This document shows positions 8,636-16,816 of a DNA stretch of 64,000 nucleotides, piece after piece (position 1 is the stretch's first letter; every line of letters begins with the position of its first letter). Location of the stretch: positions 1-64,000 of the forward strand of contig JAISLK010000037.1 in NCBI GenBank assembly GCA_031290935.1, read 5' to 3'. The stretch is from Prevotellaceae bacterium. GTDB lineage: Bacteria; Bacteroidota; Bacteroidia; Bacteroidales; UBA932. The notes under the pieces were generated by a model. That model ran no database searches. It saw nothing but the letters and a program-made list of their open reading frames with translations, and had not been told where the DNA came from. Made by a program: the position numbers and the translations under genes.

Positions 8636-9712
8636 CGCTGCCGGCGCTACTCCTTGTACCAGCACTGCCACGCCTTTATTGTCGGCCCTCCGGCGGCGGC
8701 CGCCGAAACGTACCAAGAAGGAATATATATCCCCGTAATACGTCGGGTCGCCTTCATTCTGGAACATCTTAATCTCGCCTAATGCCCGTTCCAAAGAGTT
8801 CTTTTCCCAGAAAAATGCGCCTTCGTTATCCGTTGCCGCACCTGCCGCGCCCTGCGCCTTCAACACGCCGGCAGCGGTATAACGCAATACCGTCCCGCGT
8901 TCCAAGATATTCCACCCGTAGGCTCTATACACTACGCCGTTTCGACGTTCCTGCTCCGTCAAAGTCTGCGCATACGTCGCCGTTACAACGTCATTAGCCG
9001 GGAACATCTGCGCCAGCATACTCGAAGGTATCAACGCATACATATTCCCTTCTCTCCACTTACCTTGTTTTACTAACAACGTCCGCATCCGTTGTAAATC
9101 CGTACGTGTAGCCCCTGCTCTATTGCCCGTCGCCGCTTCTGCAGAAGCTACTACGGCAGTGCCCGTAGTGCTGATGATGGAAGCCGTCGGCAAACCGTCG
9201 GCCCAAACAAACAACGCCTCCTCCGCCACCGTATCCGACAACGCCTTCTTATCTTCGCTCGTTACGCTGTCGCGCTTGTCGTAGCTCAACTCTACGGTAT
9301 CCGCATTCGGTATAAGACGCGGGTCGGTGGTAAACTCATCCAGCGCATACGTTACGTCCGTATCCGTTCGCTTCGTTACCGTCGCAGGCAATACCGTCCG
9401 GTTCTTTACCACGGAAGAGGGATTGCCACTTTGTGGAATATGCACTACTTTTCCCATCAACACATACTGGTCGGCGTTGTACACGTAGTTCAAAAACGGC
9501 GCATCCTGGAACAATTGCCCCTCGATGTCTTTTTCCCATATTTCCACCTGAACGGCCATAGGAAGCGCGCCCGCCGGCAATGACGGAATGAGTGAACTGC
9601 CAAATAAAATAATAGAAGGTATGACCGGACTGCATCCGATGAATGAGCCTGCCACATTTCCCATAACTACCGCCACAGAAAGGGCGATTAAAATTCTAAA
9701 AACTGTTTTCAT
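8633..9712 (-). CDS. Major capsid protein with hydrophobic N-terminal extension
   Basis: 359 residues. From residue 52 (MAVQVEIWEKDIEGQLF) onward it looks like the capsid proteins of Bacteroidota Mu-like phages: long beta-rich segments, VEEALFVWADGLPT and a C-terminal FLVRFGGRRRR. It follows the protease-scaffold gene, the normal head order. The first 50 residues are unusual: MKTVFRILIALSVAVVMGN reads like a membrane or signal segment, then another hydrophobic stretch. The ATG at 9712 has the AT-rich leader shared by neighbouring genes, while the internal ATG at 9559 does not, so I keep the long form. The extension may act in prohead assembly and be removed by the protease. Confidence 0.8.
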   Translation of the reverse strand: MKTVFRILIALSVAVVMGNVAGSFIGCSPVIPSIILFGSSLIPSLPAGALPMAVQVEIWEKDIEGQLFQDAPFLNYVYNADQYVLMGKVVHIPQSGNPSSVVKNRTVLPATVTKRTDTDVTYALDEFTTDPRLIPNADTVELSYDKRDSVTSEDKKALSDTVAEEALFVWADGLPTASIISTTGTAVVASAEAATGNRAGATRTDLQRMRTLLVKQGKWREGNMYALIPSSMLAQMFPANDVVTATYAQTLTEQERRNGVVYRAYGWNILERGTVLRYTAAGVLKAQGAAGAATDNEGAFFWEKNSLERALGEIKMFQNEGDPTYYGDIYSFLVRFGGRRRRADNKGVAVLVQGVAPAA

Positions 9713-9726
9713 TAAAAAATTATTTA

Positions 9727-10665
9727 TTACTGTTTATACTCCTTCCCGAATTGCTTTTTGAACTTCGTTTTGAACGTTTCAAAATCCTTTTCTTTCAACG
9801 TGGCCAGCTTGCCCTGTTTGTCCAATTCCGACCACGACAACTTTACCAGTTCCGCTACTTCGCCGTCCCCGTCCCCCTGCGTGAACGACTTCAAGTCCAC
9901 CGCCGGCTTGCGGTCGGCAAGGACAGTCTTGATGTCTTCGACCGGCAATTTCAAAAACGCCGTCTTCTCTTTTTCGGTAATCCGCTTATCGGCCACTGCT
10001 GCGCCCAACAACGTTTCCTTTTCGGCGTTATTGATTTTTTCGGAAAGTGTTTTTACTTCCGCTTCCAGCTTGGTAATTTTTTCTACCTGCTTCGCCGCTT
10101 TGTCCTTTAATTCCAAAGCTGTCTTTACCACTTCGGTTCCCGTTGCATCATCATGCAAGTCCAATGCCCCGGCAATAGTTTTTAAATCGTTCATTTTATT
10201 TTCAATTTTAATTTGTGTATAATTATTTAAATTAATGGTGTCCCCGTTGTCATCATATAGCCGGAGTGCGTTTAAATTGCTGCCGAACGGCGTAAGGCTG
10301 ATTTCTTTCAACCGACACTTCACCAACGTCGGCCCCGTCTGTCCCGGCAACATCAACTTCGGGTCTTCGCTCCATTCTATCGGGACAATACCAATACTGG
10401 TCATATTGATGTATCCGCCGTCCACTTTGCTTTTTAAGTCGCGCGCCTTCTCGTCTTTGTCGTCAAACTCCGGCGTCGCGATAAGCTGTGTGCCTTCTTT
10501 TCGCAAATTACACCAACGGCCGGGGGGCATGTCCCAATTGCGATGGTCGTACAGCATCACAGGATTTCGTTCAAATTGCGAAGTATCTATCCCGCTTGTA
10601 AGCACGCGGAAACCGTAGCTATTCACCGACTCGTCGCTGCATCTGAACTCTTTTTGCTTTGCCAT
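9727..10665 (-). CDS. Prohead protease fused to scaffold-like domain
   Basis: 312 residues from the ATG at 10665; an in-frame ATG four codons upstream (10677) is less likely because the AT-rich leader lies between. The N-terminal 150 residues resemble a U35/HK97-type prohead protease. FERNPVMLYDH carries the probable catalytic His and INMTSIGIVPIEW holds the probable Ser. The following part is a long charged coiled coil (about 160-230, KITKLEAEVKTLSEKIN) fitting a scaffold, and the C-terminus is Lys-rich. Mu gene I combines protease and scaffold in the same way. It probably processes the capsid during maturation. Confidence 0.85.
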   Translation of the reverse strand: MAKQKEFRCSDESVNSYGFRVLTSGIDTSQFERNPVMLYDHRNWDMPPGRWCNLRKEGTQLIATPEFDDKDEKARDLKSKVDGGYINMTSIGIVPIEWSEDPKLMLPGQTGPTLVKCRLKEISLTPFGSNLNALRLYDDNGDTINLNNYTQIKIENKMNDLKTIAGALDLHDDATGTEVVKTALELKDKAAKQVEKITKLEAEVKTLSEKINNAEKETLLGAAVADKRITEKEKTAFLKLPVEDIKTVLADRKPAVDLKSFTQGDGDGEVAELVKLSWSELDKQGKLATLKEKDFETFKTKFKKQFGKEYKQ

Positions 10666-10738
10666 TAAAAAAATCATTTTAATTTACAAATACAAAATTC
10701 AACTATTTACTTGCCTGTTACAAATAATACCCACATAA

Positions 10739-10756
10739 TATCCATATCTATGGATA
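10739..10756. promoter_or_regulatory. Perfect inverted repeat between the two virion units
   Basis: TATCCAT and ATGGATA form 7-bp arms around a 4-base centre in the 138-base gap that separates the divergent minus-strand (protease, capsid, tail) and plus-strand (terminase, baseplate) units. It is a good candidate operator or activator site for late transcription. No binding protein can be named. Confidence 0.5.
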
Positions 10757-10794
10757 CTATGGGGGTATTTCCCAAAAAAAAGCGTAACAAAAAA

Positions 10795-10802
10795 TAGCTT
10801 TG
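10795..10802 (+). promoter_or_regulatory. Promoter -7 box (TAGCTTTG) for plus-strand virion unit
   Basis: TAGCTTTG matches the Bacteroidota -7 consensus TAnnTTTG and lies 13 bases before the ATG of the small terminase gene, implying a very short leader. The -33 region has no clear TTTG, so activation by a phage factor is possible. Confidence 0.55.
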
Positions 10803-10815
10803 TAAAAAAGTAACA

Positions 10816-11304
10816 ATGGCCAAAGATAAAGAACGAACAATAGCGCGCACCTATTTCACCGAGCTTGGAAAAACTTGCAAAGAAATTTCCGCCCTCATCG
10901 GCGTGTCCGAACAAACCCTCGGCGCATGGCGCGCAAAAGAAGCATGGGATGATATTCGCGCCGCACGCATGAGCCGCGTCTCTGTCCGAACAGACAATAT
11001 TCGACAAATTATTAATGGCCTCGCAGAACAACGCATTGAACTGGATGCGAAATTAAAAAACGCCGAAACAAAAGGCGACCCCGAAGTTGTTGCTAAGATA
11101 CTTCAAAAAATTTCCGCCGTCGATGACGGCGTAAGCAAATGGAATAAAACACTCGAAAACCTTACCAAAGAAGACAAACCAAGCATCAGCGAACATATCA
11201 CCGTTATGGAGCATATTTTTGATAAACTGCGAAAATTCGACGAAAAACTCTACCTCGCCACTATCGACTTCCAGGAACACTACATACAACAACTAACATG
11301 CTAA
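10816..11304 (+). CDS. Terminase small subunit (Mu gp27 / DUF1804-like)
   Basis: 162 residues. The N-terminus is a helix-turn-helix: ARTYFTELGKTCKEISALIG then VSEQTLGAWRAKEAWDDIR, as in DUF1804 small terminases of Mu-like phages. The rest is helical, probably for oligomerisation. It recognises DNA for packaging and recruits the large subunit. First gene of the plus-strand unit; its stop overlaps the ATG of the next gene. The large subunit is three genes downstream, with baseplate genes in between, which differs from Mu gene order. Confidence 0.75.
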   Translation: MAKDKERTIARTYFTELGKTCKEISALIGVSEQTLGAWRAKEAWDDIRAARMSRVSVRTDNIRQIINGLAEQRIELDAKLKNAETKGDPEVVAKILQKISAVDDGVSKWNKTLENLTKEDKPSISEHITVMEHIFDKLRKFDEKLYLATIDFQEHYIQQLTC

Positions 11305-12283
11305 CGCCAAAATCCTATATCACCATTGACGAACGCATACGATTTACCGGATGCAATGAATTTTCCATAAAAAAAGTGTTGAAAACCTCTCTGCCACCGG
11401 ACACATCGTACTCCCCTTACTCGCCATGTTTGATAACAAACAGCGGCAATTTTTGGAAGTAAAAAAAGAAGTAAAGGTAGGCGACAGCGTGGTGATTGAA
11501 ACCGGATATATTGAAACGGGGATTAAATCCCTTTTCAAAGGCGTTGTAAAAGCGATTAACGCCGGCGAGCGGGTGCGGTTAGATGTAGAAGACGGCATGT
11601 TTACTTTTCGGCAAAGGCCGATAGTACTTTCCGAAAAAGCAATACAACTAAAAACATTGCTTACGAAATTGCTTGCCGACACAGGCGTAACCGTATCCGA
11701 CCGCACAGCGGATATGACGGTGGATGAGTTCCAGTACAACGGCAATGTAGCCGGCGCGCTGGCGGTGATTAAAGAAAGGCTAAATCTCACCGTATATCTT
11801 AATGCCGACGGCGTATTGTATGCAGGACTGGAAGAGGCTGAAATGTTGAATGCCGATGAACAGCAATCGGCGCGCATTAAATTAACCTACGGGCGCAATA
11901 TAATAGAAAATAATCTGAGCTACCAGACCAAAGAAAGCAGCCCGTTAAAAATCGTAGTGAAAGGGAAGGCAAAAGACGGAAAGGAAACCGTCGCCGAAGC
12001 AGGCATGGATGGCGGAAGTAAACAAACGCACTACCGCTACAATGTAACCGACAAAGCCGCTTTGCAACTCATCGCTGAACAGATTTATAAACAACAAAGC
12101 TACGACGGCTTCCGCGGCACCCTTACCATCTTCGGTATTCCCCTTGCAATACCTGGCGGTACCGTCGAATACCGCAATGACAATTACAAGGACAACGAAG
12201 GCCGTTACTTTATCAAAGGCGTTGAAACCACTTTCAATACCGGCGGCCTCCGACAACGTTTAACCATGGGGTACAAAATATAA
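11298..12283 (+). CDS. Baseplate hub protein (Mu gpP / gpD-like), apparent -1 frameshift
   Basis: The body (from 11426, 285 residues) has hub-type sequence: GDSVVIETGYIETGIKSLF, VKAINAGERVRLDVEDGMF, and a C-terminal NDNYKDNEGRYFIKGVETTF. The coding sequence clearly starts earlier: an ATG at 11298 reads MLTPKSYITIDERIRFTGCN to an A7 run (11369-11375). Only after a -1 step does the frame continue SVENLSATGHIVLPLLAMFD into the main body. Without the step the first frame ends after 52 codons. The run is either a one-base deletion (or sequencing error) or a second A_AAA_AAA slippage site. Function is inferred from pattern and from the spike and wedge genes that follow. Confidence 0.7.
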
Positions 12284-12804
12284 TGGCTACTACCGAACAA
12301 GTGCGGCAAGCGCTAACCGACTTTGTAAAAAAACACATAGCAGGCGGCTTTGTCGGCATTGTTACCGACAACGCAGATGCCGTTGCCAAAGGCCTCGTTA
12401 CTGTAAAGTATGACGACTTGGAATTTACCGCGCGCCTTCAATCCGTCAGCAACAAAACAAACAATGGAATACTGCCCGTCCCGGCAACAGGCAGCCAGGT
12501 CTTCTGCGCCAGCGAAGGTAACAGCGACAACGCATTTATTGTGGTCGCCTGTGCGGAACTTGAAAAAATAATCTTTAACGGCGGCACGCTTGGCGGCCTT
12601 GTAAAATTGCAGGAATTAAAAGACAATCTCGACAGCCTCAAACAATATGTGGAAGCCATACACAACGCCCTCCCCGCTGCATTCAATGCTATCGGCGCAA
12701 GCTCTTCCGCCAACGGCGCTACCGGTGCCGCCAGCTACCAAGCTGCTATGGCCGGAAAAAATATACAATTAAAAGACATGGAAAATACCAAAATCCTGCA
12801 CTAA
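12283..12804 (+). CDS. Baseplate assembly / tail spike protein (Mu gp45, gpV-like)
   Basis: 173 residues. The N-terminal helix ALTDFVKKHIAGGFVGIV leads into an OB-like beta domain (VKYDDLEFTARLQSVSN, then VPATGSQVFC), as in gpV/gp45 spike proteins. Instead of a long beta-helix tip it ends in a Ser/Ala/Gly-rich stretch (GASSSANGATGAAS). It would form the central puncturing spike under the hub. It overlaps the hub stop (ATG within TAATGG) and precedes the gp46-like wedge, matching the order P, 45, 46 of Mu. Confidence 0.75.
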   Translation: MATTEQVRQALTDFVKKHIAGGFVGIVTDNADAVAKGLVTVKYDDLEFTARLQSVSNKTNNGILPVPATGSQVFCASEGNSDNAFIVVACAELEKIIFNGGTLGGLVKLQELKDNLDSLKQYVEAIHNALPAAFNAIGASSSANGATGAASYQAAMAGKNIQLKDMENTKILH

Positions 12805-12810
12805 CAACTA

Positions 12811-13134
12811 ATGAAATCACCCGCTATACAGCTAACAGAAAATTTCGATTTGCGAATACACATCATCCGCGACGCTACCGGATTGATTACTTCCGGCCTC
12901 GCCATTGGCGATGTTACTGCCCAAAACCAAGCCATTATTCTTGTTGCCCACAAAGGCGAATTTAAAGAACATCCCACACTCGGCGTAGGACTGAACGACA
13001 TCATTAATGACAACAATAGCTCATTTTGGGAACACAGAATTGCCGAACAGATACAAGCCGACGGACAACATATAACACGCCTTTCGCTCGATGAAACCGG
13101 CCTTATCTTGGAAGCCGCTTATCCCAACAACTAA
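12811..13134 (+). CDS. Baseplate wedge protein (Mu gp46, GPW/gp25-like)
   Basis: 107 residues, the usual size of gp25/GpW-type wedge proteins. HKGEFKEHPTLGVGLNDII is the recognisable core of the family: a conserved turn followed by Gly-rich strand, at about residues 49-67. A short C-terminal strand-turn follows. It connects the hub to the wedge and helps trigger sheath contraction. The usual next partner, the baseplate J protein (Mu gp47), is not in this window; it may lie to the left or be replaced. Confidence 0.8.
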   Translation: MKSPAIQLTENFDLRIHIIRDATGLITSGLAIGDVTAQNQAIILVAHKGEFKEHPTLGVGLNDIINDNNSSFWEHRIAEQIQADGQHITRLSLDETGLILEAAYPNN

Positions 13135-13140
13135 GGACTA

Positions 13141-14652
13141 ATGAATAAAAAAAACGATAAACAAGCCGTCCAACGCTACCTTGACAAACTCCGCATTGTC
13201 CGCGAAGGCAATACGGTGAACCCCTTTGAAACAAAAGAGGAACAACGGCAACGCATCGCCAATGCCAAAGCCGACGTGGAATATATGGTTAAAACATATC
13301 TCAAACACTACGCCACCGCCGACTGCGCCGACTTCCAAATTCAATTGGCAAATTATGTAAAATTATACCCCACAAAAAAAGTCATTGTCCGCTGGGGACG
13401 CGGACTCGCCAAATCTGTTTGGTGCGATTTGATTATTCCCCTATGGCTATGGATGCGCGGCGATATTCACTTCATGGTTATCGTCGGCAATAACCTTGAT
13501 AAAGCCAAGATGCTGCTCGGCGACTTGCAAGCCGAATTTGAAGCCAACAAACTCCTGCTGCACGACTTCGGCAATCAATTAAAATCAGGTAGTTGGGAAA
13601 AAGGCCATTTCCGTACCCAAAACGGATTCATTGCAAAAGCACTCGGAATGGGGCAAAGTCCGCGCGGCCTGCGCGTCTTTGCAAACCGCCCCGACTACAT
13701 CGTCTGCGACGACCTCGAAGACAAAGACACTGCAAAAAATCCAAAACGCCAAACGGAAATGGCTGTTTGGATAGAGCGCGACCTCCTACCCACTATGGAC
13801 GGCGCAACACGCCGGTACCTGCACCCGAACAACAACCCTTTCCCGTCGAGTATCCAGGAAATACTTAGGGAACGACACCCCGACTGGAAATTGCACCGCG
13901 TGGACGCCTGCCCCGGCGCGAAACGCCTGCCCCGGTGGGCGGCAAAGTATCCGAAAGAATACTATTTGCAAGTCGAGAAAGAAATCGGCACACTCGCATT
14001 GGAGGCAGAGTACAACAACCATCCCCATGTGGAAGGCGCGGTGTTCAAAGAGACATACATCACCTGGGACAAGATACCCCACATAAACCACTTCCAGCAC
14101 CTCTTAGGCTACTGGGACGTGGCGTACAGCGACGCGCCTACCGCTGACTACAACGCCGTTAAATTCTGGGGGCTCAAAGGCGACCGCTTCTATCTGATAA
14201 AAGCGTTAACCCGCCAATGCACCATGACCGAAGCTATCCAGTGGATGTTTGAGCTTCAAAAAACCTTGCCGAAACACATATCATTCTACTATGAGAGCCA
14301 ATTCTGGAATGACGCGCTCACCATGACCTATAAGGAAGTGCGCCGCAAGTACGGCTTTGATATTTCCCTTATAAAAGATGACCGGAAAAAAGACAACAAG
14401 TATGACCGCATCCTTACCCTGCTGCCATACTACCAGCAAGGACGCATCGTTTATAACATAAATGAAAAAGCGAACAACGATATGCAAGTAGGGCTGGCGC
14501 AATTAAAGGGCATTGAACCCGGTTACAAGACACATGACGACAGTCCGGATGCCGACGAGGGAGCCATACACTTACTCAGTAAGCACATCACCATCGCAGC
14601 ACTCACTACAACCGGAACGTTCAACGGATACCGGAGAGATAATAAATTTTAA
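13141..14652 (+). CDS. Terminase large subunit (Mu gp28-like)
   Basis: 503 residues. The ATPase domain has a Walker A-like RWGRGLAKS at 84-92, with GRGLAKS instead of the textbook GKS/GKT loop, a variation common in terminases. Walker B is YIVCDD (186-191). The nuclease part begins with YWDVAYSD (D326), matching the RNase-H-like metal-binding Asp, followed by YYESQFWND and a C-terminal HDDSPDADEGA with further acidic ligands. It drives headful DNA packaging and cuts the concatemer or flanking host DNA. It lies between baseplate and portal genes in the plus unit. Confidence 0.92.
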   Translation: MNKKNDKQAVQRYLDKLRIVREGNTVNPFETKEEQRQRIANAKADVEYMVKTYLKHYATADCADFQIQLANYVKLYPTKKVIVRWGRGLAKSVWCDLIIPLWLWMRGDIHFMVIVGNNLDKAKMLLGDLQAEFEANKLLLHDFGNQLKSGSWEKGHFRTQNGFIAKALGMGQSPRGLRVFANRPDYIVCDDLEDKDTAKNPKRQTEMAVWIERDLLPTMDGATRRYLHPNNNPFPSSIQEILRERHPDWKLHRVDACPGAKRLPRWAAKYPKEYYLQVEKEIGTLALEAEYNNHPHVEGAVFKETYITWDKIPHINHFQHLLGYWDVAYSDAPTADYNAVKFWGLKGDRFYLIKALTRQCTMTEAIQWMFELQKTLPKHISFYYESQFWNDALTMTYKEVRRKYGFDISLIKDDRKKDNKYDRILTLLPYYQQGRIVYNINEKANNDMQVGLAQLKGIEPGYKTHDDSPDADEGAIHLLSKHITIAALTTTGTFNGYRRDNKF

Positions 14653-14666
14653 TCATCGCATCAATT

Positions 14667-14936
14667 ATGACTTACAACCAATTCAAACACGCTGTTAAAC
14701 AGGCTCTATTAAACGTCAAACTGAAACGCGCTATCAAGCGCGCCGAACGCTACTACCAGCGCATCGAAGGACGCGAAAGCGTACATATTTTCTTACAACG
14801 AAATCGATTCGTCATCCTCACAAGAAGCCACACCCGCAAACTTATTCGTAAAGGTTTTTTCAAACATGGCCTCAACTGGTCGGACATAAAAGCCAACGCC
14901 ATCTACTCCATCGACAAAAAATCCATAAATCCATAA
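14667..14936 (+). CDS. Small basic hypothetical phage protein
   Basis: 89 residues, very rich in Lys and Arg (KLKRAIKRAERYYQR, then TRSHTRKLIRKGFFK). No family recognised. The size and charge suggest nucleic-acid or head binding. It lies 14 bases after the large terminase and 11 bases before the gp36-like gene, within the head block of the plus unit. Confidence 0.55.
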   Translation: MTYNQFKHAVKQALLNVKLKRAIKRAERYYQRIEGRESVHIFLQRNRFVILTRSHTRKLIRKGFFKHGLNWSDIKANAIYSIDKKSINP

Positions 14937-14947
14937 ATAATAAAACA

Positions 14948-15355
14948 ATGTTTATCACTCGCGACGACCTTAATAAAAACCTTTACGCAGAAATCATCAA
15001 CGCGATTACGCGCCTTGATGAAACCCGCGAAACGTACGGCATACGTACCGCCGAAGAGAAAGTAAAATCATACCTCGGAGGTAAGTATGATTTGGATTTT
15101 ATCTTCTCAAAAACAGGCGACGAAAGAAATTACATGATAGTGGACACTGTGGCTAACATTGCCCTCTACATCATTGCCGACGTTCTTGAACAAATGCCGG
15201 TAACTATACAGAATACCTATGAAAACAGCATGGAATATCTTAAAGACATCCAGGCCGGCAAAGCCATACTGCCCGGCGTTCCCGAACCGACCAACCCCGA
15301 CACCGGCGAGCCCGACACCTTCATTCGCTACGGACAGCCCGACAACCGTTACTAA
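14948..15355 (+). CDS. Mu gp36-like head-tail protein (DUF1320)
   Basis: 135 residues. The pattern MFITRDDLNKNLYAEIINAI followed by KVKSYLGGKYDLD and VDTVANIALYIIADVLEQMP matches the DUF1320/gp36 family of Mu-like phages: four-helix proteins related to head-completion connectors. The C-terminus is a Pro-rich tail. It probably helps close the head or attach the tail. In Mu it lies further downstream among gp35-37; here it precedes the portal. Confidence 0.75.
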   Translation: MFITRDDLNKNLYAEIINAITRLDETRETYGIRTAEEKVKSYLGGKYDLDFIFSKTGDERNYMIVDTVANIALYIIADVLEQMPVTIQNTYENSMEYLKDIQAGKAILPGVPEPTNPDTGEPDTFIRYGQPDNRY

Positions 15356-15380
15356 TTAATCACATTAGCACATTAAAATA

Positions 15381-16679
15381 ATGGCAACAAAGAAAACAAT
15401 AATTCAACCCGACAAAAAAAACTTTGAAAAAATCAAAGTCCTGAACATGACGCTTGCGCCCATTGACCGTTCTTACAAAGGCATTGAACAATGGCGTAAT
15501 GCCCTGCGGAGCGCAGAAAGCCCCACCAACCCGCAACGCAAGAACCTGTACGATTTGTATAATGAAATCGCCCTCGACCCCCACATGAGCGCAGCCATGA
15601 CCAAGCGTACCCTCAACGTGCTTGAACGCGAAATAAAATTTTTCAACGCCAAAGGCGGTGAGGACGAAACCGTGTACAACATCATTAAACAGCCTTTCTT
15701 TGCCCAATTTTTAACCCACGCCCTCGAAGCCATATTCTACGGTCATTCCCTCATTTATTTTGAAAATATAAGCCCCGACGGCGGTTCCTCCTGCGCCCTC
15801 ATCCCACGGCAGAATGTAAAACCCGAAAAAGGAATTGTCGTGCAAAATTACAGCGATGAAAACGGCGTGAGCTACCTCTTACCGCCCACTGCCAACTATG
15901 TTATATCCGTTGGCGGTGAACGTGCGCTGGGATTGTTAAACAAGGCCGCTCCCTATATCATCTATAAAAAGGGAAACATGGCCGACTGGGCTACCTTTGC
16001 CGAAATCTTCGGCACGCCCTTCCGATGGGTGGAATATGACGGCTACGATATGAAGGTGAAGCAGGAACTCGAAGCTATGATGAAATTCCAACGAACCGCC
16101 GGATACGCCGTATTACCGCAGGGTACCAACCTCCACATGGAAGAGAGCCAAAATAAATTAGGCAATACCGAAGTGTATAAACTCCTTGCCGAATTTTGCG
16201 ATAAACAAATAAGCAAGCTCGTCCTGGCAAACACCATGACCCTTGACAGCGAAGGCGGCAAGTACAAGGGCGACGTCCATGAAAAAAGCGAAATGCGTGT
16301 AGCCGAAGCCGACCGCCGCGACATTATTGCCCTGCTCAACACGGAATTTGTCCGTGTGCTTGGCGCATTCGGTATTAACGCCGAAGGCGGCTACTTTGCC
16401 TTTGAAGAGGACGAAACAAGCCTTGATGATATTGTAAAGTTAAACGGCATCATTGACATCCCGCCGGAGTATCTCTACGAACGCTACAATATCCCCATGC
16501 CTGCCGCCGGCGCCGCCGCAAAAGGAAAGAAAAAAGAAGCGGGGGAAACAAAAAAAGACGATGCGAAAAAAAACGATAAAAAACTCCACGAACACCCGGA
16601 ACGCTACGGCTACGGGATACTAAATAAACTGTCCGACCTGTTTGATTTTTTCGCCTCCGCCCCGCGAGCGCGGGGCTAA
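15381..16679 (+). CDS. Portal protein (Mu gp29, DUF935)
   Basis: 432 residues. The middle carries the DUF935 pattern: LYDLYNEIALDPHMSAAMTK near residue 60, ALEAIFYGHSLIYFENI around 115 and DKQISKLVLANTMTLDSEGG near 275, then HEKSEMRVAEADRRDIIALL. The portal ring forms the DNA entry vertex. The C-terminus is a Lys/Glu-rich linker and then FDFFASAPRARG. The last codons overlap a -1 slippery site and a GC hairpin, and the coding sequence of the next gene (gpF) seems to continue from that site, so a portal-gpF fusion may be made. Confidence 0.88.
   Translation: MATKKTIIQPDKKNFEKIKVLNMTLAPIDRSYKGIEQWRNALRSAESPTNPQRKNLYDLYNEIALDPHMSAAMTKRTLNVLEREIKFFNAKGGEDETVYNIIKQPFFAQFLTHALEAIFYGHSLIYFENISPDGGSSCALIPRQNVKPEKGIVVQNYSDENGVSYLLPPTANYVISVGGERALGLLNKAAPYIIYKKGNMADWATFAEIFGTPFRWVEYDGYDMKVKQELEAMMKFQRTAGYAVLPQGTNLHMEESQNKLGNTEVYKLLAEFCDKQISKLVLANTMTLDSEGGKYKGDVHEKSEMRVAEADRRDIIALLNTEFVRVLGAFGINAEGGYFAFEEDETSLDDIVKLNGIIDIPPEYLYERYNIPMPAAGAAAKGKKKEAGETKKDDAKKNDKKLHEHPERYGYGILNKLSDLFDFFASAPRARG
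16646..16676 (+). promoter_or_regulatory. Candidate -1 frameshift signal: slippery T_TTT_TTC plus hairpin
   Basis: In the portal frame the codons are GAT TTT TTC GCC, so T TTT TTC (16646-16652) is a canonical slippery heptamer. After a 6-base spacer, GCCCCGC (16659-16665) and GCGGGGC (16670-16676) form a 7-bp stem with loop GAGC. The portal stop TAA follows at once. The -1 frame is open from here to 17959 and reads GLKEKVNRLYEHSCDHCHLA into gpF. No ATG exists in that frame before 16817. Confidence 0.6.
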
Positions 16680-16816
16680 AAGAAAAAGTAAACCGCCTCT
16701 ATGAACACTCCTGCGACCACTGCCACCTCGCCGATAAAGAAGAACCGCCGCTCGACAATGAAGAGGCCATTAACAACGCCCTCCGCGACCTCTACGCCAC
16801 CGGCGGAAAGGGAAAC

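Noticed and set aside
8500-8772. Plus-strand open frame starting MLRGRDLNPRPQG
   Set aside because: This is the well-known antisense shadow of a tRNA gene; the minus strand folds as a tRNA.
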